DNA of 64,000 nucleotides from Mangrovimonas aestuarii (GTDB taxonomy: Bacteria > Bacteroidota > Bacteroidia > Flavobacteriales > Flavobacteriaceae). Positions within the stretch are counted from its first letter, which is position 1. Each line of letters opens with the position of its first letter. A program made the translations under genes and the position numbers. Shown one piece after another: positions 38,248-49,430 of this stretch. The stretch lies in NCBI RefSeq assembly GCF_028767185.1, contig NZ_JARACK010000001.1, forward strand, positions 1-64,000, given 5' to 3'. The notes beneath the pieces are model-generated. The model was not told the origin of the DNA. It made no database searches and was given only the letters and a program-made list of their open reading frames with translations.

Positions 38248-39534
38248 TTATCTTTCGTTTTTCTCTTTAAAAGACCTTAAGGTTTCTCCTGTGTAAATTT
38301 GTCTTGGACGACCAATAGGCTCTTTACGTAAACGCATTTCACGCCATTGAGCAATCCAACCTGGCAGACGCCCTAAAGCGAACATAACCGTAAACATTTC
38401 TGTTGGGATTCCCATAGCTCTATATATGATTCCAGAGTAGAAGTCTACGTTAGGGTATAATTTTCTATCAACGAAGTAAGAGTCTTCTAGTGCTTCTTTT
38501 TCTAATCCTTTAGCAATACCCAAAATTGGATCTTCTACACCTAAATCTCCCAATACTTCATCGGCCGCTTTTTTGATGATTCTCGCTCTAGGATCAAAGT
38601 TCTTGTAGACACGGTGTCCAAATCCCATTAAACGGAATGGATCGTCTTTATCCTTAGCTTTGGCCATGTATTTTTTAGTATCACCACCATCTTCTTTAAT
38701 CCCTTCTAACATTTCCAAAACAGCTTGGTTTGCTCCACCGTGAAGAGGCCCCCAAAGTGCAGAAATACCTGCAGACAAAGAAGCGAACAATCCTGCATGT
38801 GATGAACCAACAATTCTTACTGTAGAAGTAGAACAGTTTTGCTCATGGTCGGCATGAAGGATCAATAGTTTGTCCAATGCGTTTACTACTATAGGGTTTA
38901 AAACAAACTCTTCGTTAGGCTGCTTGAACATCATTTTCAAAACGTTTTCCACATACCCAAGAGATTTATCACCATAATCTAATGGTAAACCTTGTTTTTT
39001 ACGCATTGCCCAAGCTACCAATACTGGGAATTTACCCATTATTTTAACTATAGCGTTGTACATATCCTCTTCAGATTCTGTATTAACAGACGAGGGGTTG
39101 AATGCTGTTAAAGCACTTGTCAAAGATGCCAACACGCCCATTGGATGTGCTGATTTAGGGAATGCATCAACAATCTTCTTAACATCATCGTCAACTACAG
39201 ATTGAGCTTTAATATCTGTATGGAATTTATCCAATTGCTCTACTGTTGGTAGTTCTCCAAAAATCAAAAGATATGCTACTTCAAGAAAGTCTGCTTTTTC
39301 TGCTAGCTCTTCGATTGAATATCCTCTATATCTCAAGATTCCTTTCTCTCCGTCAAGGAAAGTAATTGCACTTTCACAAGCTCCTGTATTCTTATATCCT
39401 GGATCGATTGTTACAACACCATCAGTAGCCGCCCTAAGGTTTTTTATATCGATGGCAACTTCATTCTCTGTTCCTTGTATAAGTGGAAAATCGTATTTTT
39501 TACCGTTAATTTCTAACGTAGCAGTGTTTGACAT
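38248..39534 (-). CDS. gltA: Citrate synthase (type II)
   Basis: 428 residues. It condenses acetyl-CoA with oxaloacetate, the first TCA step. The catalytic His residues are visible in NCSTSTVRIVGSSHAG and LWGPLHGGANQAV, and the FGHRVYKNFDPRA motif contains the third His and the oxaloacetate-binding Arg. The N-terminal extension (residues 1-60, with a short beta domain ending in DPGYKNTGACES) is that of the hexameric, Gram-negative type II enzyme. The upstream region has an imperfect TATTTTCG -7 candidate only. Confidence 0.97.
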   Translation of the reverse strand: MSNTATLEINGKKYDFPLIQGTENEVAIDIKNLRAATDGVVTIDPGYKNTGACESAITFLDGEKGILRYRGYSIEELAEKADFLEVAYLLIFGELPTVEQLDKFHTDIKAQSVVDDDVKKIVDAFPKSAHPMGVLASLTSALTAFNPSSVNTESEEDMYNAIVKIMGKFPVLVAWAMRKKQGLPLDYGDKSLGYVENVLKMMFKQPNEEFVLNPIVVNALDKLLILHADHEQNCSTSTVRIVGSSHAGLFASLSAGISALWGPLHGGANQAVLEMLEGIKEDGGDTKKYMAKAKDKDDPFRLMGFGHRVYKNFDPRARIIKKAADEVLGDLGVEDPILGIAKGLEKEALEDSYFVDRKLYPNVDFYSGIIYRAMGIPTEMFTVMFALGRLPGWIAQWREMRLRKEPIGRPRQIYTGETLRSFKEKNER

Positions 39535-39664
39535 ATATCTTGAAAATTTTATTGTGAAATGGTCGTTTTATTAAACCCCACGAAAATACGAAATAGCTGA
39601 CTATTTTTAAAGTATATCGGCAAAGGATTTATCAATTAACATATTTTTAAAACTTATGGCATAA

Positions 39665-39699
39665 AAAAAGTGGCCATTGCTATACAATGGCCACTTTTT
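39665..39699 (-). terminator. Intrinsic terminator of eno
   Basis: A 15-bp perfect stem (AAAAAGTGGCCATTG with its complement) around a 5-base loop, with A and T runs on its flanks. It lies 16 bases beyond the enolase stop. Confidence 0.93.
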
Positions 39700-39714
39700 A
39701 TAACGCCTAAAGGC

Positions 39715-41088
<1,374 letters not shown>

Positions 41089-41095
41089 TTAAACT

Positions 41096-41129
41096 AAAAA
41101 ACCTCAAAGCGTTTTTAGTCCTTGAGGTT
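41096..41129 (-). terminator. Intrinsic terminator of carA
   Basis: AACCTCAA pairs with TTGAGGTT (8 bp) around a 14-base loop; the A-run at 41096-41101 gives the T-tract on the minus strand. It lies 10 bases beyond the carA stop. Confidence 0.8.
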
Positions 41130-41138
41130 CTTGTTTTA

Positions 41139-42251
41139 TTAGTTTTTGTTCTTCTTTATATTCTCTATAAACTGATCGAACAAATAATCGGCATCGTGTG
41201 GCCCAGGGCTAGCCTCTGGGTGGTACTGTACCGAAAAACAGTTTTTACTCTTCATCCTAATTCCAGCAACAGTGTTGTCGTTTAGGTGAAGGTGTGTAAT
41301 TTCAATATCTGGATGGCCTTCGGCTTCTTCTCTGTTTATGGCAAAACCATGGTTTTGGGAAGTGATTTCACCTTTTCCTGATATGATATTTTTAACTGGG
41401 TGGTTAATTCCTCTGTGACCATTGTGCATCTTATAAGTAGAGATGCCATTTGCCAAAGCAATAACTTGGTGACCTAAACAAATACCAAATAATGGAAGGT
41501 TTCTGTTTATTACTTCCTTGGCAAGGTTTTGTGCGTCTACCAGAGGCTCTGGATCTCCAGGACCATTAGATAAGAAATATCCATCAGGATTCCACTCACT
41601 CATTTCTTCGAATGTAGTATTGTATGGGAATACTTTAATGTAAGCATCGCGCTTTGCTAGGTTTCTTAAGATGTTCTTCTTAACACCTATATCTAAAGCT
41701 GCAATTTTATAAGTAGCATTCTCATCACCTACATAATAAGGTTCTTTAGTAGAAACGTTAGAAGCCAACTCCAAACCGTTCATATCTGGAACGTTTGCCA
41801 ATTGTTCTTTAAGTCCTTCTATGTTATCTACATCTGTAGAAATAACAGCATTCATCGCACCGTTGTCTCTAATATAGCTAACTAATGCTCTAGTATCTAC
41901 ATCGGAAATTGCGAATAGATTGTTCTCGTTTAAAAACGATTCTAATGAAGCATCAGCTGCCGGACGTGAGTAGTCGTAACTAAAGTTTTTACAGATCAAC
42001 CCCGCAATCTTTACGCTATCAGATTCTATTTCATCCTTATTGGTACCATAGTTACCTATGTGAGCATTGGTAGTTACCATAAGTTGCCCAAAGTATGATG
42101 GGTCGGTAAAAATCTCTTGATAACCAGTCATTCCAGTGTTAAAACACACTTCACCAAATGCAGTACCTTCTTTATCTCCTACGGCCTTACCATAAAAAAT
42201 GGTTCCGTCAGCTAGGAGAATTAATGCTTTTTTTCGATTTTGATATTTCAT
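41139..42251 (-). CDS. carA: Carbamoyl-phosphate synthase small subunit
   Basis: 370 residues. It is the glutamine amidotransferase subunit that supplies ammonia for carbamoyl phosphate, used for arginine and pyrimidines. The N-terminal CPSase domain (FGEVCFNTGMTGYQEIFTDP) is followed by a class I glutaminase domain with the nucleophile Cys in FGICLGHQVIAL and the His/Glu pair in QYHPEASPGP. The large subunit carB is not adjacent. Only 33 bases separate its ATG from the rplQ terminator, and they contain a palindrome (TTTTGCAAAA, 42264-42273), so its promoter must overlap the terminator region. Confidence 0.96.
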   Translation of the reverse strand: MKYQNRKKALILLADGTIFYGKAVGDKEGTAFGEVCFNTGMTGYQEIFTDPSYFGQLMVTTNAHIGNYGTNKDEIESDSVKIAGLICKNFSYDYSRPAADASLESFLNENNLFAISDVDTRALVSYIRDNGAMNAVISTDVDNIEGLKEQLANVPDMNGLELASNVSTKEPYYVGDENATYKIAALDIGVKKNILRNLAKRDAYIKVFPYNTTFEEMSEWNPDGYFLSNGPGDPEPLVDAQNLAKEVINRNLPLFGICLGHQVIALANGISTYKMHNGHRGINHPVKNIISGKGEITSQNHGFAINREEAEGHPDIEITHLHLNDNTVAGIRMKSKNCFSVQYHPEASPGPHDADYLFDQFIENIKKNKN

Positions 42252-42280
42252 TGCTTAGAAAAGTTTTGCAAAATTGCATA

Positions 42281-42311
42281 AAAAAAGGATAAACTAAAAA
42301 AGTTTATCCTT
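42281..42311 (-). terminator. Terminator of the ribosomal protein cluster (after rplQ)
   Basis: An 11-bp perfect stem (AAGGATAAACT with AGTTTATCCTT) around five A residues, with a T-tract on the minus strand. It is 24 bases beyond the rplQ stop. Confidence 0.92.
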
Positions 42312-42335
42312 AAATATTTATTAATGAACCTCAAT

Positions 42336-42812
42336 TTATTCTTCTTCGTTAGAAGCTTGAGTTTCTGTAGCAGGAGCATCAGTAGTTTTCTTAGCACCAC
42401 CTCTTCTACTTCTACGTGTAGTTTTCTTCTTAGCTGAATCTGCATTGTAGATTTCGTTGTAATCTACCAATTCGATCATAGCCATATCAGCGTTATCCCC
42501 AAGACGGTTACCAAGCTTAATGATTCTTGTATATCCTCCAGGTCTGTCACCAACTTTAACAGCTACGTCTCTAAAAAGCTCAGTAACCGCATCTTTTTGT
42601 CTTAATCGACTAAAAACGATACGTCTGTTATGAGTTGTATCTTCTTTAGACTTGGTTACCAATGGCTCGATAAATTGCTTTAACGCTTTAGCCTTAGCAA
42701 CAGTCGTGTTAATACGTTTGTGCTCGATTAGAGAACAAGCCATATTTGCCAACATAGCTTTTCTGTGAGCTGTTTTTCTACCTAAATGGTTTACTTTTTT
42801 TCCGTGTCTCAT
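42336..42812 (-). CDS. rplQ: 50S ribosomal protein L17
   Basis: 158 residues. The core (1-120) begins [21 protein letters not shown] and ends in [11 protein letters not shown] 38-residue tail follows, first basic ([12 protein letters not shown]) and then acidic (ASNEEE), longer than the E. coli protein (about 127) and common in Bacteroidota. It is the last gene of the rpsD-rpoA-rplQ unit, 61 bases after rpoA. Confidence 0.97.
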   Translation of the reverse strand: MRHGKKVNHLGRKTAHRKAMLANMACSLIEHKRINTTVAKAKALKQFIEPLVTKSKEDTTHNRRIVFSRLRQKDAVTELFRDVAVKVGDRPGGYTRIIKLGNRLGDNADMAMIELVDYNEIYNADSAKKKTTRRSRRGGAKKTTDAPATETQASNEEE

Positions 42813-42873
42813 GACATTTTCATTTAGCGATCATCTTGCTCAACTCTCTTCAGAGGAGCAAATTATGAACGTG

Positions 42874-43866
42874 TTAGTCTTTATCTAATTTATATTTTGA
42901 TAAGTCCATACCGAAGTTAAGACCTTTAACGTTTACAAGCTCTTCAAGCTCTGTTAAAGATTTCTTACCGAAGTTACGGAACTTCATCAAGTCGTTTTTG
43001 TTAAATGACACCAAATCTCCTAAAGTGTCTACCTCTGCAGCTTTTAAACAGTTTAATGCTCTTACTGAAAGATCCATGTCAACCAATTTGGTTTTCAATA
43101 GCTGTCTCATGTGAAGAGATTCTTCATCATAAGTTTCTGTTTGAGCGATCTCATCAGCTTCTAAAGTAATGCGCTCATCAGAGAACAACATGAAGTGATG
43201 GATTAATGTTTTAGCAGCTTCGGTAAGTGCATCTTGCGGAGCAATGGATCCATCGGTAATAATTTCAAATACCAATTTCTCATAATCCGTTTTTTGCTCT
43301 ACACGATAGTTTTCAATGCTGTACTTAACGTTTTTAATGGGCGTGTAGATAGAATCTGTGAAGATAGTTCCAACCGGTGCAGTAGCTTTTTTGTTTTCTT
43401 CTGCTGGTACGTAACCTCTACCTTTTTCTATACTAATCTCCATATTAACAGTTACCTTAGGGTCTAAGTTACAGATTACAAGATCTGAATTTAATACTTG
43501 GAAACCTGAGATGAACTTTTGGAAATCCCCGGCAGTAATTTGCTCTTGTCCAGAGACAGATATAGTTACCGACTCATTGTCGATATCCTCAATCTGCTGC
43601 TTAAAACGAACCTGTTTTAGGTTTAAGATAATTTCAGTAACATCTTCAACCACACCAGGGATAGTAGAGAACTCGTGGTCTACGCCTTCAATTCTAACCG
43701 ATGTAATTGCAAAACCTTCCAAAGAAGAAAGTAAAACGCGTCTTAATGCGTTACCTACTGTTAATCCATAACCAGGTTCTAAAGGTCTAAATTCGAATTT
43801 CCCTTCAAAATCTGATGAATCAATCATGATTACTTTGTCGGGCTTTTGAAAATTAAATACTGCCAT
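42874..43866 (-). CDS. rpoA: RNA polymerase subunit alpha
   Basis: 330 residues. The N-terminal dimerisation domain (about 1-235; [24 protein letters not shown]) assembles the polymerase. A linker leads to the C-terminal domain (about 250-320; [20 protein letters not shown] and [14 protein letters not shown]) that binds UP elements and activators. It is encoded 98 bases after rpsD and should share its promoter at 44666-44695. Confidence 0.98.
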   Translation of the reverse strand: MAVFNFQKPDKVIMIDSSDFEGKFEFRPLEPGYGLTVGNALRRVLLSSLEGFAITSVRIEGVDHEFSTIPGVVEDVTEIILNLKQVRFKQQIEDIDNESVTISVSGQEQITAGDFQKFISGFQVLNSDLVICNLDPKVTVNMEISIEKGRGYVPAEENKKATAPVGTIFTDSIYTPIKNVKYSIENYRVEQKTDYEKLVFEIITDGSIAPQDALTEAAKTLIHHFMLFSDERITLEADEIAQTETYDEESLHMRQLLKTKLVDMDLSVRALNCLKAAEVDTLGDLVSFNKNDLMKFRNFGKKSLTELEELVNVKGLNFGMDLSKYKLDKD

Positions 43867-43964
43867 GTGTTTTTCTTCGTTTTAATTGTTATTTAGTTGC
43901 GCGGTCTATAAGTTTGAAGAAGTACGAATAAACCCTTTGGCTAAATACCAATATAGTTAATTTA

Positions 43965-44570
43965 TTATTTAGAATATAATTCTACGATGAACTGTTCGTT
44001 AATGTTTTCAGGAATCTGGATTCTTGCAGGAACAGCAACATAAGTTCCTTCTTTCTTTTCGTCATTCCAAGTAATCCACTCGTAAACGTGACTTGAGTTA
44101 GAAAGAGATCTGTCGATAGCATCAAGAGATTTAGACTTTTCTCTTACCGCTACAACATCACCTGCCTTAAGAGTATAAGAAGGAATGTTTACAACACTAC
44201 CATTTACGGTAATGTGTCTGTGAGATACTAATTGTCTTGCAGCACTTCGAGAAGGAGCAATTCCCATTCTGAATACTACGTTGTCTAATCTGGACTCACA
44301 AAGTTGTAACAATACCTCACCAGTAATTCCTGGTGCAGCAGTTGCTTTCTTGAAGATGTTTCTAAACTGACGCTCTAAGATACCATAAGTATACTTAGCT
44401 TTTTGCTTTTCCATTAACTGGATTGCGTATTCAGATTTTTTACCACGACGCTTGTTAGCACCATGTTGCCCTGGAGGATAATTTCTTTTTTCAAAAGCTT
44501 TGTCGTCTCCAAAGATAGCTTCGCCAAACTTACGAGCTATTTTAGTTTTAGGACCAGTATATCTTGCCAT
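43965..44570 (-). CDS. rpsD: 30S ribosomal protein S4
   Basis: 201 residues. It nucleates 30S assembly on 16S rRNA. The S4 RNA-binding domain is at about 92-155 ([31 protein letters not shown]). The N-terminus lacks the zinc-binding cysteines seen in some S4 proteins (Cys-minus form). In E. coli S4 represses its own operon. Here rpsD starts a separate unit with rpoA and rplQ, following a terminator and a promoter. Confidence 0.98.
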   Translation of the reverse strand: MARYTGPKTKIARKFGEAIFGDDKAFEKRNYPPGQHGANKRRGKKSEYAIQLMEKQKAKYTYGILERQFRNIFKKATAAPGITGEVLLQLCESRLDNVVFRMGIAPSRSAARQLVSHRHITVNGSVVNIPSYTLKAGDVVAVREKSKSLDAIDRSLSNSSHVYEWITWNDEKKEGTYVAVPARIQIPENINEQFIVELYSK

Positions 44571-44665
44571 TTTAATTGATTTTAAGAGTGATTATGAATT
44601 AAGGTCTTAATCTTATCCTTCGATAATCGTTAATCTCTTGTTATACTTGTTTTTTTTTCAGTTTG

Positions 44666-44695
44666 CAAATTTACGTATAAAAAAATTAATATCAA
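44666..44695 (-). promoter_or_regulatory. Promoter of rpsD-rpoA-rplQ
   Basis: On the minus strand a TTG (44693-44695) lies 19 bases before TAAATTTG (44666-44673), an excellent Bacteroidota promoter. It is about 95 bases before rpsD. The TTG is part of one arm of the rpsK terminator hairpin. Confidence 0.78.
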
Positions 44696-44720
44696 CTGCG
44701 TTAACAATTGATATTAATTT
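44676..44720 (-). terminator. Terminator after rpsK, inside the alpha gene cluster
   Basis: A 13-bp perfect stem (AAATTAATATCAA with TTGATATTAATTT) around a 12-base loop, followed by a T-run on the minus strand. It starts 16 bases beyond the rpsK stop. The stem is AT-rich, so termination may be partial. Confidence 0.75.
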
Positions 44721-44736
44721 TAGATATACAAATAAA

Positions 44737-45126
44737 TTATACTCTTCTACGTTTAGGAGGTCTACATCCGTTGTGTGGTAGTGGAGTTACATCGATGATT
44801 TCCGTAACTTCGATACCAGCATTGTGGATAGAACGGATAGCAGATTCTCTACCGTTACCAGGACCTTTAACGTATACTTTTACTTTCTTTAAACCAGCTT
44901 CTTGAGCTACTGCAGTAGCATCTTCTGCAGCCATTTGAGCAGCGTAAGGAGTGTTTTTCTTAGATCCACGGAATCCCATTTTACCAGCTGAAGACCACGA
45001 AATAACGTCACCTTTCTTGTTAGTTAATGAGATTATGATGTTATTGAAAGAAGCATTGATATGCGCTTCTCCAACTGAATCTACGATAACTTTACGTTTT
45101 TTAGTTTTAGTATTTGACTTTGCCAT
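44737..45126 (-). CDS. rpsK: 30S ribosomal protein S11
   Basis: 129 residues. It sits at the platform of the 30S subunit, near the E site and the Shine-Dalgarno helix. Motifs: [40 protein letters not shown], and the C-terminal [18 protein letters not shown]. It follows rpsM by 105 bases and precedes a terminator. Confidence 0.98.
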   Translation of the reverse strand: MAKSNTKTKKRKVIVDSVGEAHINASFNNIIISLTNKKGDVISWSSAGKMGFRGSKKNTPYAAQMAAEDATAVAQEAGLKKVKVYVKGPGNGRESAIRSIHNAGIEVTEIIDVTPLPHNGCRPPKRRRV

Positions 45127-45231
45127 ATTAATTTAGTTTCAAGTTGTTAGTTATTAGTTGTTAGAATCCTAAACATTTCTATTTCAAACAGATTCATCTA
45201 ACTTCTAAAACTAATGACTAATGTCTACTTA

Positions 45232-45606
45232 TTATTTAGTTGCTTTTTTCTTGTTAGCAACTGTTTTTCTTTTACCTTTTCTTGTTCTAGAGTTGTTTTT
45301 AGTACGCTGACCTCTTAAAGGAAGTCCCGCTCTGTGACGGATACCTCTGTAACATCCGATGTCCATTAAACGCTTAATGTTCATAGACGTTTCAGAACGT
45401 AATTCACCTTCAATAGTGAAAGACGAAACAGCTTCACGGATGCTTCCGATTTGATCGTCTGTCCAATCTTGAACTTTGATGTTTTCGTCTACCTTAGCAG
45501 TTGCTAAAATCTCTTGGGCTCTACTCTTACCTATTCCGAAGATATAAGTTAAAGAGATTACCCCTCTCTTTTGTTTTGGTATATCTACACCTGCAATTCT
45601 TGCCAT
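45232..45606 (-). CDS. rpsM: 30S ribosomal protein S13
   Basis: 124 residues, starting [19 protein letters not shown]. It lies in the 30S head and contacts tRNA and L5. The helix-two-turn-helix part and the basic tail ([20 protein letters not shown]) are normal. It starts 2 bases after the rpmJ stop. Confidence 0.98.
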   Translation of the reverse strand: MARIAGVDIPKQKRGVISLTYIFGIGKSRAQEILATAKVDENIKVQDWTDDQIGSIREAVSSFTIEGELRSETSMNIKRLMDIGCYRGIRHRAGLPLRGQRTKNNSRTRKGKRKTVANKKKATK

Positions 45607-45608
45607 AA

Positions 45609-45725
45609 TTACCCTTGTCTTTGTTTGAATCTAGGATTCTTTTTGTTAATTACGTAAAGTCTACCTTTTCTGCGCACGATCTTACAATCTGCACTTCTCT
45701 TTTTAACTGATGCTCTTACTTTCAT
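45609..45725 (-). CDS. rpmJ: 50S ribosomal protein L36
   Basis: 38 residues, found by translating the gap between infA and rpsM: it begins [20 protein letters not shown] and ends NPRFKQRQG. Only one Cys remains of the usual three Cys and one His, so this is the zinc-free (Cys-minus) form. It sits 4 bases after infA and 2 bases before rpsM, the standard order. Confidence 0.95.
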   Translation of the reverse strand: MKVRASVKKRSADCKIVRRKGRLYVINKKNPRFKQRQG

Positions 45726-45729
45726 CGTA

Positions 45730-45945
45730 TTAGTATCTATAAGTTATTCTAGCCTTAGTTAAATCGTAAGGACTCATTTCCAATTTTACTTTATCTCCCG
45801 GTAACAACTTAATGTAGTGCATACGCATTTTCCCGGATATGTGTGCAGTCACAATGTGACCATTTTCCAATTCAACACGGAACATTGCATTAGATAATGC
45901 TTCAATGATTGTTCCGTCTTGTTCTATTGCTGCTTGTTTCGCCAT
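45730..45945 (-). CDS. infA: Translation initiation factor IF-1
   Basis: 71 residues with one S1/OB fold ([31 protein letters not shown]). It binds the A site of the 30S subunit during initiation. It lies between secY and rpmJ, 10 bases after the secY stop. Confidence 0.97.
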   Translation of the reverse strand: MAKQAAIEQDGTIIEALSNAMFRVELENGHIVTAHISGKMRMHYIKLLPGDKVKLEMSPYDLTKARITYRY

Positions 45946-45955
45946 AGTATAATAA

Positions 45956-47299
45956 TTAAGCTACTGCTTTTCTATTTTTACCTGTTTTCATCAAGCCATC
46001 ATAGTGTCTGTTAAGCAAATAAGAGTTTACTTGCTGCATGGTATCGATTGCAACTCCAACCATAATTAATAATGATGTACCACCGAAAAATAAGGCCCAA
46101 CCTGATTGAACGTTCATCAACTTCACGATAACTGCCGGGAACACGGCAATTACAGCTAAGAAAATAGAACCAGGCAATGTTATTTGAGACATTATTTTAT
46201 CTAAATAGTCTGCTGTTTCAGATCCTGGACGAATACCTGGGATAAACCCATTGGCACGCTTCAAGTCGTCTGCCATCTTATTTGTTGGCACAGTAATCGC
46301 GGTGTAAAAATACGTGAAAACAATAATTAACAACGCGAACACTAAATTGTAAGTAAACCCGAATACGTCTGAGAACTGTGTTTGTAACCATTGACCAACT
46401 GCAGATTCTTTCATTAATGAAGATCCTCCAATTAGTCCAGGCACGAACATAATAGCTTGGGCGAAGATAATTGGCATTACCCCTGAAGCATTAAGCTTCA
46501 AAGGAATGTAATCTCTTGCTCCCATAACATTTTTCTCATATCCACCAGTAGCTGTTCTTCTTGCATATTGAACTGCTATCTTGCGCACTGCCATTACCAG
46601 CATTATAGATGCTAAAATAATAACGAACCACAATACCAACTCGATAAGGATCAGCATTACTGCATTAGTCTCCATACGAGATGCTGCATTTTGTAAAAAC
46701 GCCTGAGGCAATGTCGCGATAATACCTACCATGATCAATAATGAAATACCATTACCAATACCTTTATCAGTAATACGTTCACCTAACCACATGGCAAATA
46801 TACATCCAGTTACTAAAATAATAACAGAAGAAAAATAGAATAAACCGCCTTGGCCTAATAAAAAGGCACTTTGAGGAATTCCTAAGCTAGGTAAACTAGC
46901 TAAATATCCCGGTGCTTGAACCAAGCAAATAGCGATAGTTAACCATCTTGTAATTTGATTGATCTTTTTACGTCCACTCTCTCCTTCTTTCTGCAGCTTT
47001 TGTAAATAAGGAATTGCAATTCCCATTAACTGCACAACAATAGAAGCAGAAATATATGGCATAATCCCTAAAGCAAATACAGAAGCGTTTGCAAAAGCTC
47101 CCCCCGTAAATGCATTTAATAGCCCTAGTAGCCCATCATCTGTACTATCTGCCAAACCTTCTAATTGAGAGGCATCAATACCAGGAAGCACTACTTGTGC
47201 ACCAAAACGATAAACTAATAACAGACCAAGAGTAACTATAATTCTGTTTCTTAGCTCCTCTATTTTCCAAACATTTTTTAACGTCTCTATAAATTTCAT
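45956..47299 (-). CDS. secY: Protein translocase subunit SecY
   Basis: 447 residues with ten membrane segments. It is the channel of the Sec translocon; secDF in this window acts with it. Recognisable parts are the plug region after the first segment ([14 protein letters not shown]), [18 protein letters not shown], and the cytoplasmic loops [10 protein letters not shown] and [15 protein letters not shown]. It is located after rplO by 15 bases, as in most spc operons. Confidence 0.98.
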   Translation of the reverse strand: MKFIETLKNVWKIEELRNRIIVTLGLLLVYRFGAQVVLPGIDASQLEGLADSTDDGLLGLLNAFTGGAFANASVFALGIMPYISASIVVQLMGIAIPYLQKLQKEGESGRKKINQITRWLTIAICLVQAPGYLASLPSLGIPQSAFLLGQGGLFYFSSVIILVTGCIFAMWLGERITDKGIGNGISLLIMVGIIATLPQAFLQNAASRMETNAVMLILIELVLWFVIILASIMLVMAVRKIAVQYARRTATGGYEKNVMGARDYIPLKLNASGVMPIIFAQAIMFVPGLIGGSSLMKESAVGQWLQTQFSDVFGFTYNLVFALLIIVFTYFYTAITVPTNKMADDLKRANGFIPGIRPGSETADYLDKIMSQITLPGSIFLAVIAVFPAVIVKLMNVQSGWALFFGGTSLLIMVGVAIDTMQQVNSYLLNRHYDGLMKTGKNRKAVA

Positions 47300-47314
47300 G
47301 CGCTTAATAAGTTC

Positions 47315-47767
47315 TTATAAAGTTACAGCCTCTCCTCCTGCTGCTTCGATAGCAGCTTTTGCTGAAGCAGTAAATTTATGAGCAGACACCTTGATTTTTG
47401 CTTTTAATTCTCCTCTTCCTAAGATTTTAACCATCTCATTCTTTCCGGCTAATCTCAAAGAAACTAAAGTGTCAAAATCAACTGTATCTTTAATTTTCCC
47501 ATCATCAACCAATTGTTGAAGAGTGTCTAGGTTAATTCCTTGGTACTCTTTACGGTTAATGTTTGTAAAGCCAAACTTAGGAACACGTCTTTGAAGTGGC
47601 ATTTGCCCTCCTTCAAATCCAATTTTCTTAGAATATCCAGAACGTGACTTAGCTCCTTTGTGACCTCTTGTTGCAGTGCCACCTTTACCAGATCCTTGTC
47701 CACGACCTACGCGCTTCCCTTGACTTTTAACTGAACCTTCTGCAGGTTTTAAATTACTTAAATCCAT
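47315..47767 (-). CDS. rplO: 50S ribosomal protein L15
   Basis: 150 residues. The Gly/Lys-rich N-terminus (KRVGRGQGSGKGGTATRGHK) threads into 23S rRNA; the globular end contains the conserved AHKFTASAKAAIEAAGG. Spacing is 12 bases to rpmD and 15 to secY. Confidence 0.98.
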   Translation of the reverse strand: MDLSNLKPAEGSVKSQGKRVGRGQGSGKGGTATRGHKGAKSRSGYSKKIGFEGGQMPLQRRVPKFGFTNINRKEYQGINLDTLQQLVDDGKIKDTVDFDTLVSLRLAGKNEMVKILGRGELKAKIKVSAHKFTASAKAAIEAAGGEAVTL

Positions 47768-47779
47768 TTTTCAGTATCT

Positions 47780-47962
47780 TTATTTGGTTTCTTCAATAGA
47801 AACTAAGTGTTTTACTTTTTCAACCATACCAAGGATATTTGGTGTGGCATCATGCTCTACAACCTGACCGATTCTTTTAAGACCTAACGCCTCAAGAGTA
47901 CGCTTTTGTCTTAAAGGGCGGTTAATTGCACTTCTAACTTTTGTTACTTTTATCTTTGCCAT
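47780..47962 (-). CDS. rpmD: 50S ribosomal protein L30
   Basis: 60 residues, the usual bacterial size: MAKIKVTKVRSAINRPLRQK followed by TLEALGLKRIGQVVEHD. It lies between rpsE and rplO. Confidence 0.97.
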   Translation of the reverse strand: MAKIKVTKVRSAINRPLRQKRTLEALGLKRIGQVVEHDATPNILGMVEKVKHLVSIEETK

Positions 47963-47973
47963 CGTATCCTTAA

Positions 47974-48498
47974 TTATCCGTTAAAAACTTTTTCAAGAGA
48001 TATACCTCTATCGCGGGCAATAGTATTAGCATCGCGTAACTGTAATAATGCATCAAAAGTTGCCTTAACTACGTTATGAGGGTTTGATGATCCTTGAGAT
48101 TTAGAAAGTACATCGTGTACACCAACAGCTTCCAATACAGTTCTTACTGCACCACCGGCAATAACCCCGGTACCAGGAGCGGCTGGGATGATGTTTACTC
48201 TAGCTCCACCAAATTTACCTTTTTGCTCATGAGGTAAAGTTCCTTTTACCAATGGGATGCGTACAAGGTTTTTCTTAGCATCTTCGATAGCCTTTGCAAT
48301 TGCACTAGCAACATCTTTAGATTTTCCTAAACCGTGTCCTACCACACCAGCTTCGTCTCCTACTACAACAATAGCAGAAAAGCCGAATGCTCTACCTCCT
48401 TTAGTTACTTTTGTAACTCTCTGTACACCAACTAAACGATCTTTAAGATCTAATCCACTTGGTTTTACTAACTCTGCGCTTTTGTATTTTTGATACAT
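47974..48498 (-). CDS. rpsE: 30S ribosomal protein S5
   Basis: 174 residues. The double-stranded RNA-binding N-terminal domain ([21 protein letters not shown]) and the C-terminal domain with [20 protein letters not shown] are intact. It contributes to decoding accuracy and the mRNA entry channel. It starts 6 bases after rplR. Confidence 0.98.
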   Translation of the reverse strand: MYQKYKSAELVKPSGLDLKDRLVGVQRVTKVTKGGRAFGFSAIVVVGDEAGVVGHGLGKSKDVASAIAKAIEDAKKNLVRIPLVKGTLPHEQKGKFGGARVNIIPAAPGTGVIAGGAVRTVLEAVGVHDVLSKSQGSSNPHNVVKATFDALLQLRDANTIARDRGISLEKVFNG

Positions 48499-48504
48499 AA
48501 TTTC

Positions 48505-48861
48505 TTAGAATTTAAGTCCTGCTTCTCTAGCTCCGTCAGCTAATGATTTAACTCTACCATGGTATAAATATCCACCTCTATCAAAAGAGATTGTGTCTAC
48601 ACCAGCTTTTAAAGCTTTTTCAGCAACCGTTTTACCAACAAGGGTAGCGATTTCTGATTTACTACCAGTTGCAGAATTAATATCTTTATCTCTTGAAGAT
48701 GCCGATGCTAGGGTTTTTCCTGTAACGTCATCTATCACTTGAGCATAAATCTCTTTGTTGCTTCTAAAAACAGCTAATCTAGGTCTGGCTTCTGTACCAG
48801 AAACTACTTTTCTGATTCTGTTTTTTATTCTTAATCTTCTCTCGTTCTTTGTTAATGCCAT
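48505..48861 (-). CDS. rplR: 50S ribosomal protein L18
   Basis: 118 residues. It binds 5S rRNA together with L5. Motifs: [18 protein letters not shown] and [21 protein letters not shown]. It sits between rplF and rpsE with 10- and 6-base gaps. Confidence 0.98.
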   Translation of the reverse strand: MALTKNERRLRIKNRIRKVVSGTEARPRLAVFRSNKEIYAQVIDDVTGKTLASASSRDKDINSATGSKSEIATLVGKTVAEKALKAGVDTISFDRGGYLYHGRVKSLADGAREAGLKF

Positions 48862-48871
48862 AACTCAATTA

Positions 48872-49414
48872 TTAAGCTGATTTACCTGCTTTTCTTCTAA
48901 TGATTTCTCCAACAAACTTGATACCTTTTCCTTTGTAAGGTTCTGGCTTACGGAACGAACGAATCTTCGCAGCAACCTGTCCTACAAGCTGTTTATCGTG
49001 AGAAGTTAACTTTACTATTGGGTTCTTTCCTTTTTCTGAAACCGTTTCAATTTTAACTTCGGGCGCTAAATCTAAAACAATATTATGAGAAAAACCTAAA
49101 GCAAGGTCAAGTTTTTGTCCTTGGTTGCTTGCTCTGTATCCTACCCCTACTAATTCCAATTCTTTAGTCCATCCTTTAGACACTCCTGTTATCATATTGC
49201 TAATCAGAGCTCTATATAGACCATGTTTGGCTTTTTGTTCTTTGTTTTCAGCAGAACGTTCAACTAAAACATTACCATCTTCAACTTTTACAGATACAGC
49301 AGTGATTTCTTGAGATAATTCTCCTAATTTCCCTTTAACTGTTACCACGTTTTCGTTGACTTCGACTGTAACTCCTTCCGGAATTGCTACTGGGCTATTT
49401 CCTATTCTTGACAT
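48872..49414 (-). CDS. rplF: 50S ribosomal protein L6
   Basis: 180 residues with two repeated L6 domains, starting MSRIGNSPVAIPEGVTV and ending with the conserved IRSFRKPEPYKGKGIKF segment near the factor-binding site. It lies 16 bases after rpsH. Confidence 0.98.
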   Translation of the reverse strand: MSRIGNSPVAIPEGVTVEVNENVVTVKGKLGELSQEITAVSVKVEDGNVLVERSAENKEQKAKHGLYRALISNMITGVSKGWTKELELVGVGYRASNQGQKLDLALGFSHNIVLDLAPEVKIETVSEKGKNPIVKLTSHDKQLVGQVAAKIRSFRKPEPYKGKGIKFVGEIIRRKAGKSA

Positions 49415-49430
49415 GTCTTAATGGTATTTA

